Source of the DNA: Chondrosia reniformis
Lineage: Eukaryota > Porifera > Demospongiae > Chondrillida > Chondrillidae
DNA: 64,000 nt
Assembly (NCBI GenBank): GCA_947172415.1
Contig: OX359192.1
Span: 2,916,501-2,980,500 of the forward strand
Direction of reading: 5' to 3'
The notes under the pieces are model-generated. The model did not search any database, had not been told where the DNA came from, and worked only from the letters and a program-made list of their open reading frames with translations. The translations under genes were made by a program, and so were the position numbers. This document shows, one piece after another, positions 1 to 16,075 of this stretch. How positions within the stretch are numbered: the first letter of the stretch is position 1; every line of letters starts with the position of its first letter.

Positions 1-1199
1 TCACATCCCTGAGCTGCAACATAATAAAATAAATTCTGACAATATTAAATAAACTTTTGATTTCAAATGCCATCAAATTTTCCCGCTATATGGTATAGAA
101 CCACATTCAAAAATGATTAAAGGTTTTATTTGAAAAAATTGCCTAAACTACATCATCATCACAACAAATCTAAATTTTTAAAATTTTGAACCATCATCAA
201 AAGTCAGTTACATACATGTGTGTGCATAGAAGAGCAGAATGGCTTTGAGCATTTGGGATTGCTAAAGATCAGCTGAAGACACCATTCAAGTGGGTGTTGC
301 AGCCAATTTCCTAATATCCGGCGATTCCAAAAAAGATTCTCTGGTAATCTTAGGGAAGCAATTTGCTTCATCTATAGCATCCCAGATGCAAAAAAGAGAA
401 TCAAGGCAGGAGAGGTTATGTAGCCTTCAATCACCATTTTTGATGATTTGATGTGGCAGTATTCGGGATGCAGGATATTCACTTCCAGAAGGTTAAAGCA
501 CCCTGATGCCCAGTGAGTGTATCCCAGTGTAAGAGTCCTTCCATTATCACTACCCTGACAAGTATGGGTGGAAAGAAAATACCAGTCCTAACATATATAA
601 GGAAGTTTTTGCCATGTTGTTGGCATTCGCTTCAGTCACAGTCTCCTGATAAAAGGCACTGTGTAGACACCCACTAATGTCGCTGAATTTTCCTATCTTT
701 CCTATCAGTACTAAAAGAGGAAACCAATAGGTCCAATTAGTCTCGTGTAGCCAGACCGCTTTCGGGGGGAAAGTGTCTGGTACAATGCCTATGCACGACT
801 TGTGCAGAGACCCTCAAAAGAGGGGGGCCATAATTATACTCCACACCTCATGTCACCCAGCAACTGCAACCCACAACTACCGGTGTTGCATAAACTATGG
901 AACGAAAGACTATTCGCACTGAAGCACACAATGTAAAGCGGAACGCCACTACCAAAGCCTTATGAAACGAAATGGCTCGATTGAGGACTCAATGTACTAT
1001 GAGGTGCTATCAGTTAAGAAGTGTACTAGGTTTCCAAATTGTAGCCAATAACACACATTCATATTAAGCACACCGTTACAGGTACGATTGAATTACAGCA
1101 CTACATATGAAGAATGCAGATTATGCAAATAATTTGTTTTGAAGGTGAAATCGAAGGTTCAATGTATATACATAGGGTAATTCTGCAGCAGAAAGAAAC
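1..1199. other. Non-coding left flank, homologous to the upstream intron of the CSK genes
   Basis: I see no gene here. From about position 100 to 240 the sequence matches the DNA just 5' (minus sense) of the first SH3 exon of CSK2 (about 25,785-25,930) and of CSK1 (about 13,000-13,095). This suggests the left edge cuts a further unit of the same tandem array. The rest is AT-rich and I recognise nothing in it. Confidence 0.5.
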
Positions 1200-1202
1200 C
1201 AA

Positions 1203-1380
1203 ATGGCTCAATCTCAAACCTCAGTCCAAGACATAATCAAGGCAGTGGCCCAGATGATTGGGATTGAGACAGCAGTTGAAGCCTTTGTTAATGGCCATGG
1301 CCCATTCATCTCCTTACCCACTGGATATAGCAAATCAGTTATCTATGCTGTCAATCCTGGAACATTTGACCCCATTAGAG
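1203..1380 (+). pseudogene. RecQ-like helicase N-terminal exon, copy 1, altered Walker A
   Basis: The frame opens with ATG and gives about 59 residues before a good splice donor (GAG then GTACGT at 1381). The peptide resembles the start of RecQ-type DNA helicases: a motif-0-like stretch followed by the Walker A region LPTGYSKSVIYA. In the second copy the same stretch reads LPTGYGKSVIYA, so the Walker A glycine before the lysine has become serine here. No further helicase exons were found downstream before the minus-strand Helitron piece. It is probably a dead fragment carried along by the segmental duplication. RecQ-like fragments are common in sponge and cnidarian repeats, so it may belong to a mobile element and not to a host helicase gene. 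Confidence 0.55.
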
Positions 1381-1534
1381 GTACGTTAGCACACAGCAGG
1401 CACATTAATTGGATAAGGATTGGATTGGATAATTGGCTACCATACATTAGATTGCAAATGACACTGAACATACTGTACATGAAGTTCAGTCCGGTTGTTG
1501 TTTATAAGGCAGCACTGATTTGATTAGTCTACAG

Positions 1535-1775
1535 CTCTAGGGATACAGTCTACAGATAGATGGAGACTGACTACAGCTACATCACTACAGTCTACAGCTA
1601 GATGGAGACTGACTACAGCTACATCACTACAGTCTACAGCTACATCACTACAGTCTACAGCTACATCACTACAGTCTACAGCTAGATGGAGGCTGACTAC
1701 AGCTACATCACTACAGTCTACAGCTAGATGGAGGCTGACTACAGCTACATCACTACAGTCTACAGCTAGATGGAT
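1535..1775. repeat. Minisatellite, 21/42-bp units
   Basis: Tandem array built on the 21-mer CTACAGCTACATCACTACAGT, alternating with a variant carrying AGATGGAGACTGA. There are about ten 21-bp units. The paralogous position in the second duplication copy (13,790-13,860) has only one or two, so the array expanded here or shrank there after the duplication. Confidence 0.85.
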
Positions 1776-2169
1776 AGATTAACACCAACTTCATGAAATG
1801 TTTGCCCCTGTGCTTGTTGATTGTTATTGCAGAGCATGGCTGAATGTGAAATTGAACTCTTTTGAATGTAAATGGTATGCAGGGTGGTATCTATGGAATC
1901 AGTGGTATATTAGGGACCAGAAAACTCTTTTACCCATGGATGGGCTATGCAAGATTTCGGCCTGGACAGTATTTGGAAAGAACCTGGTAATAATGCAGCA
2001 TGTACATGTGTCACATGAGGTGGATTGAAGCAAGTGTAGTCAGTAATGGTCATGTAGTCAACCTTAAGGCATATTTTTAGGTTGTGTGGTGATAAACATG
2101 AAAATCCAATAGAGTCATGTAATTCAACTGGAAAATACACTCCCCTCATCCTCTGAAATTAACTGAGTC

Positions 2170-2690
2170 AAATGAGGTGTATTACACAATTTCTCCATCA
2201 AATTCATGTACCATGCGGCTATTGATGCTGTTTACCATGCAGTTCAATAGAGCAAGAATGACTCGCTCACCCAACCACTTGGTGTCTCTCGCATTGGTGT
2301 TTATGTTAGGATGCACAGTTTGGATTAGCTCATCAAGTGGCTGTGTTAGCTTTCCTATGGTAGCTGTGAGTGTGATAAAGTCGGGAGAGTCTCTAAGTGG
2401 AAAGGCTCCATCACCAATGGCAAAATCACCAGCTGATATGTCTCTCTGAATGTGAACTCTAATGTTTGTGTGAAGGTACGTACATGACTGTGATGAACTG
2501 CCAGTCTGCAATTGCTTTTGCTCCCTGCTAATAAACAAAAGTCCTTCCATCTCGATCTTGCAACAAGCATCAACCAGGAACTGCTGGAAGAGTCGTCGTG
2601 CTTTTAGAAGATAATCTGTCTCCCTGACTAGGGGGTAGAAGGAGTAGTATGCTATCTGGGTAATCTCCTTGCCATTACGCTGGCACAATA
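2170..2690 (-). pseudogene. Helitron helicase remnant, copy 1 (internally deleted)
   Basis: The minus-strand translation contains blocks typical of Helitron Rep/helicase proteins: QRNGKEITQIAYYSFYPL, then LFQQFLVDACCKIE, and further on GDFAIGDGAFPLRDSPDF and TKWLGERVILALLNCMVNSIN. These belong to different parts of the Helitron polyprotein (the helitron-like N domain and the region after the helicase core), but here they are almost adjacent. About 1 kb present in the second copy (14,570-15,590) is missing at the junction near 2,495. No complete gene remains and it is not expected to be active. Confidence 0.7.
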
Positions 2691-3060
2691 GATGTTATAT
2701 CCATTTATTCCCTGAGGAAACTGATTGGGGATTGAGAACTTCACTAGCCAAGAAATCGAGGAACAGATGTTGATTGTCACCAAATTTACCAAATGTTTCA
2801 GCCCAATCTAGGGCCTTCATCAGTGGTAAATCAAACAATACACAGCTTGGTGACTTATATACACAAACAACGGGGGGAGGGGGGAGGCAGGAAAACATGT
2901 GGGCGGCAATAAAATGTGGGTGAAGAAACAGGTGGCAGCGTGGGTGTGTGTTTATAACTAAACTGATTAGGTCTGATGATTGTGTTTAAAAACCAATAAT
3001 TGACCAAAATGATAAGGTCTGATAATTATGGGAGAGAGGACAGTACTGTGATCTAGTGTG

Positions 3061-3975
3061 TTATGTATTTTTATATATAGAGATCCCAAATGGACATGCT
3101 GTACATTCTGTATAATCAAAATCAACATGTAGACTTACCTCATCATCATCATCATATAATGCTTCTAGAAGATCATGGACTTTTCTAATATCAGGTCTCT
3201 TCTTGTAGTCATCCTTCAGACACAACTCTATCAACGGCTTAAGAGGATGTTCATTTGACAGTTTGGACAGATCACCTCTCCGACGCTCCAACTCTGGTAC
3301 AGTTCCAATGCCAACCAGACCACATGTCGGTTGGCACTGAGTAGCAATCTGCAACATCAGCACTCCTAAGGAGAACACATCCACCTTCACACTGAAATGA
3401 GAATCGCCACTTTTCAGTGCTTCTGGTGGCATGTACACGACATTACCAGGAGCAGTAGTGCTCATGTATACGTCTCCTTTCTCCAGCAGTTTGGATTGAC
3501 CGAGATCGCTCACTTTCACGCTGCCGTCTTCACCGATCAACACGTTTTTATCCGTCACGTCGCGATGGGCTACGGGAGGATTCCTTTCGTGAAGAAACTT
3601 AAGACCAGACGCAATATTAAGACATATTTCTAACTGTCTCTTTTGAGTCAAAGTACCGCTATTCCGTTGAAGATACACACGGAGATTCTCCTTCATTCGT
3701 TCTAAAACCAACATGGGCTCGCCGGTTCTGCTTTCAAAGGCACCGTACGATTGGATGATATTAGGGTGGCTTTCGAGACTGGCTAGAAGCTGACATTCTC
3801 TGATAAAATCCTCGAGAGGTTTATCTCGGGCTATCTCACTGTGGACAGTTTTCACTGCTACAGGGCCACCCTTAAATGTTCCTTCTCGTACAGCACCATA
3901 AGCTCCTCGTCCAAGCTCTTTGGAAGAAAGTTTCAAGTTGGTAGGGCATTTTGGGAGCCGTGGACGTTCAGCCAT
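3061..3975 (-). CDS. TKL-like protein kinase, copy 1
   Basis: Single-exon kinase domain of about 280 residues starting at ATG 3975. Visible motifs: glycine loop GRGAYGAVREG (about 22-32), VAVK lysine about residue 41, catalytic loop AHRDVTDKN with the catalytic Asp, DLG in place of DFG, and PPEAL in place of APE. The HRDVTDKN loop and overall look resemble the large TKL-type kinase expansion seen in sponges, where substrates are unknown. There is no extra domain N-terminal to the kinase. The frame ends after an acidic run (DDDDE), where a strong splice donor (GAG|GTAAGT) is present. The last ~25 residues may therefore be intron, with the true C-terminus in an exon I could not identify. It is about 95% identical by eye to the copy at 16,076-17,089 and appears catalytically intact. 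Confidence 0.8.
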   Translation of the reverse strand: MAERPRLPKCPTNLKLSSKELGRGAYGAVREGTFKGGPVAVKTVHSEIARDKPLEDFIRECQLLASLESHPNIIQSYGAFESRTGEPMLVLERMKENLRVYLQRNSGTLTQKRQLEICLNIASGLKFLHERNPPVAHRDVTDKNVLIGEDGSVKVSDLGQSKLLEKGDVYMSTTAPGNVVYMPPEALKSGDSHFSVKVDVFSLGVLMLQIATQCQPTCGLVGIGTVPELERRRGDLSKLSNEHPLKPLIELCLKDDYKKRPDIRKVHDLLEALYDDDDEVSLHVDFDYTECTACPFGISIYKNT

Positions 3976-5267
3976 ACTTCATGAGTAAGAGTGTTGTTTT
4001 TTATTGCATTCTTCATTAGATCTTGTGACATACTTGGCCTAATTCTTCGTTTCTTTGTGTACCTATATAGCCGGAAAAATTGGTGGGGATTTTAAATTTG
4101 ACGATTTGGCGATCTTGCGGATACCCTCTAAATTTCAATATTTATAGGTAGACATCATGCGCAAAGAAAAAGAAAAAAATTGGCAAAAAAAGAAAGAAAA
4201 TCAGAAATTCTAAATCATTACCATAAAAACTAGAAAATAGGGGAACTTTAAGATCTAAAGCCAACCTTAAAGCATTGATATCAACATCATTGGACTCAGC
4301 TGCATGTCCATGGCTCGACCATCTTTTTGGTGGCTAGGGGGAAACTCTAGTTCCCTTTCAAGTGAACTTTGTTTCCGCCCATAAACTCATTGTGCTCCTC
4401 AGGGGACATGAGTGGGCAGGGGTAATATCAATGATGATGATATCAAGTCAATGAACTAACAAAAAGTAGCTAAATAGTTTAACACACCACCTTGCCTTCA
4501 AAAGAGGCAAGAGTGATGTCGTTAGCATCTAACAATCTTCATGATCTGGACCTGCAATCTCCAGCCATGATTGCAGATCTGATCAGCACAAATAAAACCT
4601 GTACTGCAGTCAACCCATCACTTGGGAGTAAGGCAGTTTTCTCTTCTCAGCAATTGCATCAGCAAATCTCTTGAAACAAATGGTGCTTTCCCTTGCCATG
4701 CCTCCTGTTGTCAACAGGACTAGGGAGGTGAACACCTCTCCTTCAACTTTCCTAACTCTTTCACCATACTTGCACTTCTTCACTCTTTCATGCATTCTGT
4801 AAAGGTATACGCAATTTTTTCTTCACATATCAATACAGCTATAATTGCAGGATTGAGGAACACGTCATGGCGTTGCTTAAGTATCGAAGGAGTCCATTTC
4901 TCTTTGACAAATATACAGATGCAAATACAGAGTCAGGCCATATATATAGTTAATCTGTGCGTAGTTGGCCATCCTCATGCACTACTGTGTGTGGGGTAAG
5001 GTTGGCTACACTTATGGCCTGACTAACACACGGACATGTTTGCAAATATAAAAGTTATCGTTGGCTACCACAAATGATAACCTGACCGAGTGGCAGTGTA
5101 CACAGCCATTGGACTGGATAACTTCAAAACCTTGAACTGCATTGAAACCATTCAAACCGTTAAATTTAAATGCCGTCAAATATTCCAGCTATGCAGAATA
5201 TAGATCCACTAATTGAAACATCGAGCAATGTGGTTATGACTCTTATATGGCCTCTCAAATCTTCTAG
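3976..5267. other. 5' flank of the TKL kinase, no gene seen
   Basis: Region upstream of the minus-strand kinase, conserved in the duplicate at about 17,090-18,240. Open frames are short and show no family resemblance. An AAAGAAAAAGAAAAA purine stretch near 4,165 recurs in the duplicate. I see no RNA gene or transposon end. Confidence 0.4.
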
Positions 5268-5840
5268 TCATTTGACTACACACCTCACTTCATGCAGTAA
5301 ATCAACTGTAGTAGTCTGTAGAGAGTTGGGATGGGATGGGAGGGACAACGTTAACACGTCCAATGCCTCACTTCCATTAATATTCCTCCTTCCCTTAGTT
5401 GGGAGTAGCAGGTCAATATCTAGAAGATCAGTCCCAGCTGGGTAGATGCAATAGGCTGTCTTATAGTCTCTAAATAATCCAAAACACAAATATTTGAGGT
5501 ACTTGAAGAAGAGGGAAATGGTACTAGAAGGTCTGGCATCCAACAATGATGACTGTACCACTAAGATCACAATGGCAGTGCTCTCTTGTGGTGGAGAGGC
5601 TGAATGATCCACTGGTGTTGATAATGATAATAAAATGGATGTACTTACTGAGGGATTAGGTGAGGGGTCGGATGTGGGATTAGGTGAGTGGTCAGATGAG
5701 GGATTAGATGAGGGGTTGGATGAGGGATTAGGTAAGGGGCTGGATGGGTGAGGGATTAGGTTGACTGGAATCAGAACCCATGCTTTCAGTAAGACTTGTA
5801 GAAACATGTTTCTGACTCCTTTCTTTTCCACTGACAACAT
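5268..5840 (-). pseudogene. Proline-rich unknown ORF, copy 1 (frame disturbed)
   Basis: The minus-strand frame contains an Asn-Pro-Ser repeat (units like NPSSNPSS, 24-bp DNA repeats at about 5,640-5,760) followed by about 110 residues of non-repetitive sequence with YCIYPAGTDLLDIDLLLPT. I do not recognise the family. In the duplicate at 18,711-19,238 the repeat follows an ATG (MGSDSSQPNPS). Here that ATG runs into a different frame and stops within the repeat, so repeat-length change has shifted the frame. A neighbouring minus-strand ORF (5865-6065, beginning MTDPLLHDEHL) is also conserved in both copies and may be its upstream exon. Function unknown. Confidence 0.4.
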
Positions 5841-5864
5841 CAGGGGGAATTCTCCAGGTGGTGT

Positions 5865-6065
5865 TCAAACTATAATACTAGTTAACCCAACTACTTTTCT
5901 CAGTTTCACTGAGTACAGGTACCACAGCCTCAAAGGGATCTTTGAATGGTAGTCTATCATCAGTATCCTCTCCTCCACCTCACTAGACAGTTTCCTGCGC
6001 CCTTGAATCTCCAACTGCTTGGCCTCTGATGTGAGATGCTCATCATGCAATAGTGGATCTGTCAA
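5865..6065 (-). CDS. Conserved unknown exon, copy 1
   Basis: Short minus-strand ORF starting MTDPLLHDEHLTSEAKQLE and conserved at protein level in the second duplication copy (19,328-19,525). The two differ by several substitutions and at the C-terminal end. It lies just upstream (minus sense) of the proline-rich ORF and could be the first exon of the same gene; a possible donor lies at the CTCA|GTGAAA site. No domain recognised. Conservation may simply reflect recent duplication. Confidence 0.3.
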   Translation of the reverse strand: MTDPLLHDEHLTSEAKQLEIQGRRKLSSEVEERILMIDYHSKIPLRLWYLYSVKLRKVVGLTSIIV

Positions 6066-6203
6066 CAGGAGATCTCATTTGCTCCCTTTCCGTAGCATGT
6101 AACTTTCAATCTCTGATAGAAGATTGCTAAAGGATCATGCTACAATCAAAGAATACATACAAACTTTATGTATATACACACTATAGGAAGCAAGTTACAT
6201 CTG

Positions 6204-6602
6204 ACTCTGAGTTAGACCAGCTGCAGACTGGCTTGCCAGACTACTCGACCTTTTCCCATTCATACAATTATAGACACTGAATAACCACCTGATCTGATTT
6301 ATCGTTCTTTGATACATCCAGCTGCGTATAAACTGTAGTTGATCATGTGTGCCGATCTGAGAGCAATCAGACCAGCTATTCTTGTGTCACTGTCTCAGAC
6401 ATTCAAATACTTTATGTGCCGATTTTCTGCTAAATCTATTACCCCTATACAGTGATATTTGATAATTAAAGCTAAATCAAAAGGTCAAACTTGATACTTG
6501 CATTTCTCTTCATCTTATGCATATATACAGAGATTTGTATTAGCTCTCCTAAACAATCCATCGGCTACAGAACACTAAGGCAGTAGCTACTGTCTTTAAC
6601 AG
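6204..6602. repeat. ~400-bp segment inverted relative to the second copy
   Basis: This stretch matches 20,581-20,976 only after reverse complementing, while the flanks on both sides (the CAAGTTACATCTG side and the TATTTCAAG side) match in direct orientation. The flanks carry near-direct repeats (CAAGTTACAT / CAAGTTCAT), so the segment may be a small transposable element that flipped or inserted in opposite orientations. No open reading frame of note. Confidence 0.8.
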
Positions 6603-7337
6603 CAAGTTCATATTTCAAGAAAATTAATATAGGCTTCTGAAAGGCTTACCCTATTGTGTGGTAAAGGTATTAAGGGTTACATTAGCAGTTTAACTAGCAT
6701 GCTGTACTGTTCATAATCAATGTGATTGGGGTCACAGCAAAATGCAATAGGCTTAAATCTGTCACTGAGATACAACACAGTATTGCCTCAGTTATGCTTG
6801 CTAATATTGATTAACCCTTAAATGCTAATACAATTGGGTGACTCTAAATAATACACCATTTTCCTACATGGTACTTTTCCTACATGCAATTTTTTATGTA
6901 TGCTCTTCTATGACTCCTCTATTTTCATCCAAAGCTCTCTCTACATTTAGTTCCATTTAGGCTTTTTTAACTAAAAGTCTTATAATATAGCAAAAATCAA
7001 GTCATTATTGATTTTGTAGGCATTAATAATTAAATAGGGCAGCCATGTTTTTTAACCAACCCTACTGTAGAGACTACTCTTAGATATTGTACATAGGTCA
7101 TTAGTGATTGAAAGGTGGAAAACCATAGTTATGGATATATAGCAGTGGAGTGGGAGATAAATTAGCAAGCACAGTATGCAACTGTACATACGTATATTAC
7201 TTACTATACAAAAACACTTCTTTTAACAATAACCAAAGTTAATAATTTATTAAATTCTTCATAAAAGTTTCTACTTGAATATCAAAACAAAGAGGCAGTG
7301 TCTACAAAGAAAGGCATCATAATCAAGATGTTTGTTT
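6603..7337. other. 3' flank of CSK1, no gene seen
   Basis: AT-rich intergenic DNA downstream of the CSK1 stop codon, conserved in copy 2 (about 20,977-21,708). No ORF or RNA gene recognised. Confidence 0.4.
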
Positions 7338-12996
<5,659 letters not shown>

Positions 12997-13457
12997 TACA
13001 TCATCTTCACAACAAATCTAAATTATTAAAATGTTGAACCATCATCAAAAGTCAGTTACATTGCATGTGTGTGTATAGAAGAGCAGAATGGCTTTCAGCA
13101 TTTGGGATTGCTAAAGATCGGCTGAAGACACAATTCACGTGTGTGTTGCAGTCAATTTCCTAATATCCAGTGATTCCAAGAAAGATCCTCTGGTAACCTT
13201 AAGGAAGCAATTTAAGCTAAGTAGCCTTCAATCGCCATTTTTGATGATTTGATGTAACAGTATTCGGGATGCAGGATATGTTTCCAAATTGTTGCCAATA
13301 ACGCACATTCGTATCAAGCACATGCACCGTTACAGGTACGATTGAATTGCAGCACTACATATGAAGAATGCAGATTATAATTACGCGAATAAGTCGTATT
13401 GAAGGTGAAATCGAAGGTTTAACGTACATAGGGTAATTCCGAACGGAAAGAAACCAA
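12997..13457. other. Duplication junction region, no gene seen
   Basis: Sequence upstream (minus sense) of the first visible CSK1 exon. It matches window positions about 150-1200 with deletions and leads into the RecQ-like exon. The short coding exon with the start codon of CSK2 is not visible here. Confidence 0.5.
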
Positions 13458-13635
13458 ATGGCTCAATCTCAAACCTCAGTCCAAGACATAATCAAGGCAG
13501 TGACCCAGATGATTGGGATTGAGACAGCAGTTGAAGCCCTTGTTAATGGCCATGGCCCATTCATCTCCTTACCCACTGGATATGGCAAATCAGTTATCTA
13601 TGCTGTCCTTCCTGGAACATTTGACCCCATTAGAG
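13458..13635 (+). pseudogene. RecQ-like helicase N-terminal exon, copy 2
   Basis: Same exon as at 1203-1380, with the Walker A motif intact (LPTGYGKSVIYA) and LPGTFDP following it. The splice donor GAG|GTACGT falls at 13,636. No downstream helicase exons are seen before the Helitron fragment on the other strand. Either a fragment of a mobile-element RecQ or the start of a truncated gene. Having the intact motif, this copy is closer to the ancestral state than copy 1. Confidence 0.55.
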
Positions 13636-13789
13636 GTACGTTAGCACACAGCAGGCACATTAATTGGATAAGGATTGGATTGGATAATTGGCTACCATAC
13701 ATTAGACTGTAAATGACACCAAACATACATGAAGTTCAGTCTGGTTGTTGTTTATAAGGCAGCACTGATTTGATCAGTCTACAGCTCTA

Positions 13790-13860
13790 GGGATACAGTC
13801 TACAGCTAGATGGAGACTGACTACAGCTACATCACTACAGTCTACAGCTAGATGGATAGA
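13790..13860. repeat. Short version of the 21/42-bp minisatellite
   Basis: Holds only one or two of the CTACAGCTACATCACTACAGT-type units found about ten times at the paralogous site near 1,535-1,775. Confidence 0.7.
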
Positions 13861-14169
13861 TTAACACCAAGTTCATGAAATATTTGCCCCTGTGCTTGTT
13901 GATTGTTATTGCAAAGCATGGCTGAATGTGAAATTGAACTCTTTTGAAAGTAAATGGCAGGGTGGTACTTAGGGACCAGAAAACACTTTTACCTATGGAT
14001 GGGCTATGCAAGATTTCGGCCTGGACAATATTTGGAAAGAACCTGGTAATAATGCAGCATGTACCATTGGTCACATGAGGTGGATTGAAGCAAGTGTAGT
14101 CAGTAATGGGGATGCCAACCTTAAGATATATATATGTTGTGTGATGGTAAACCTGATAATTCAATAGAG

Positions 14170-15785
14170 TCATGTTATTCAACTGGAAAATACACTCCCC
14201 TCATCCTCTGAAATTAACTGAGTCAATTGAGGTGTATATATTTCACAATTCCTCCATCAAATTCATGTAACATGCGGCTATTGATGCTGTTTACCATGCA
14301 GTTCAATGGAGCAAGATTGACTCGCTCACCCAACCACCTGGTGTCTCTCGCATATTGGTGTTGATGTTGGGATGCACAGTTTGGATTAGCTCTTCAGGTT
14401 ATTGTGTTAGCTTTCCTATGGTTACTGGGAGTGTGATTAAGTCAGGAGAGTCTCTAAGTGGAAAGGCTCTATCACCAATTGCAATGGCAAAGTCACCAGC
14501 TGATGTGTCTCTCTGAATGTGAACTCTTATGTTTGTGTGAAGGTACGTACATGGCTGAACTGCCATAGGTAGGATTTCTGCAGAGATACATCTACAATGT
14601 TGGCCCGTGTAACACATATAGGATGACAGGAAACTGAAATCTGCACAGAAAAGTGTTGCTATACCTCCCATTGGACAATCTTTACAGGTTATATCCCTCA
14701 GAGTCAGTCCTCAAATGCAAGCCGATGTGTTATCGAGGCCTGACAGTGTACACTCTGCCAATAAATATGGTGCTTCAAAGACCCTTGGCAACTGCAGTCC
14801 CATGTTTGCCGCGATTCCACACTTTCTTGGTTTTGTCCCAAGTGTAGAACTTTGGAACATCAGCATAAGTCAGAGTCTGGGCAAAGTCATCCCTTTGACA
14901 CTGTGTGAAGAATTCTGTGAGGGTGGTAGAAGGTGGCTGGCTGTACATTTGCTCGATGCAAAGCAGATTGTTCGGTGAAGTAAATCCTTTGTGCATTTTC
15001 AAGGTCAACCGCAAATGGAATCACAGGAGGAAAGCATTCATGTCTAGGGAAATGGAGGATACGCCAAGTAGCCTTACAGCTGCTCACATAACGTGCTTGC
15101 TGGAACTGCTGGACCTTATTTGTGTTTTGCTGCTGATCAGATGGCTGGATAGTGTAGACTGCTTGGTCACAACCCTTGGTCACATACTTTAGCACATACT
15201 ACCATTCTATATAAGATGTGGACATGTGGGAGACCTCGAGCTCTCTTTTGAAACTCAATGCAGTATAACCATGCTATAGCATGTGTCCAAAGATGCCACC
15301 CTAAGTCATCAATTTCTTACATTTTAACCTAAAAACTAGGGCAAGGAGGTCTGATCTTGTGGCCCTGGCCTTGTAACAGCTTTGTGATGATTTCAGGCCA
15401 TTTGGAAGTTGTGGTCATTGAGTTGATAAGGTAGGGCCTGCCATATTTCTGTACATAGGTCATTGCATCCATCTGCCTCTCATGCATGTAACTAGGACCT
15501 CCAGTAATAATTATTGTAGATGGCAAGATGACACGCTGTCCAGCATTCCATGGTTCAGCATCACTTTTCAAAAGGAGTCACGAGCCTATAATAACTGTCA
15601 GTCTGCAATTGCTTTTGCTCCCTGCAAATAAACAAAAGTCCTTCCGTCTCGATCTTGCAACAAGCATCAACCAGGAATTGCTGGAAGAGTTGTCGTGCTT
15701 TTAGAAGATAATCTGTCTCCCTGACTAGGGGGTGGAAGGAGTAGTATGCCATCTGGGTAATCTTCTTGCCATTACGCTGGCACAA
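14170..15785 (-). pseudogene. Helitron Rep/helicase remnant, copy 2
   Basis: Broken minus-strand frames carry successive Helitron helitron-like-domain and helicase blocks. In order from the high-coordinate end: QRNGKKITQMAYYSFHPL and LFQQFLVDACCKIE; TIIITGGPSYMHERQMDAMT and YGRPYLINSMTTTSKWPEI; KYVTKGCDQAVYTI with FQQARYVSSCKATWRILHFP; DVPKFYTWDKTKKVWNRGK; and near 14,400-14,560 ISAEILPMA and the FPLRDSPDLITLPVTIG block. Frames shift between blocks, stops intervene and the Rep catalytic domain is incomplete, so it is inactive. It is longer than copy 1, which lost about 1 kb from the middle. Confidence 0.75.
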
Positions 15786-16075
15786 TAGATATTATATCCA
15801 TTTGTTCCCTGAGGAAACAGCAGTGGATACTGATTGGGGATTGAGAACTTCACTAGCCAAGAAATCGAGGAACATATGTTGATTGTTACCAAATTTACCA
15901 AATGTTTTGGCCCAATCTAGGGCCTTCATCAGTGGTAAATCAAACAATACACAGCATAGTGACTTATATATACAAACAACGGGGGGAGGGGGAGGCAGGA
16001 AAACATGTGGGCGGCAATAAAATATGGGTGAAGATAGAGGTGGCTGTGTGGGTGTGTGTTTACAAAAGTGAATAA
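15786..16075. other. Spacer between Helitron remnant and TKL kinase copy 2
   Basis: Matches 2,690-3,060 of copy 1, including the GGGGGGAGGGGG purine run. No gene recognised. Confidence 0.4.
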
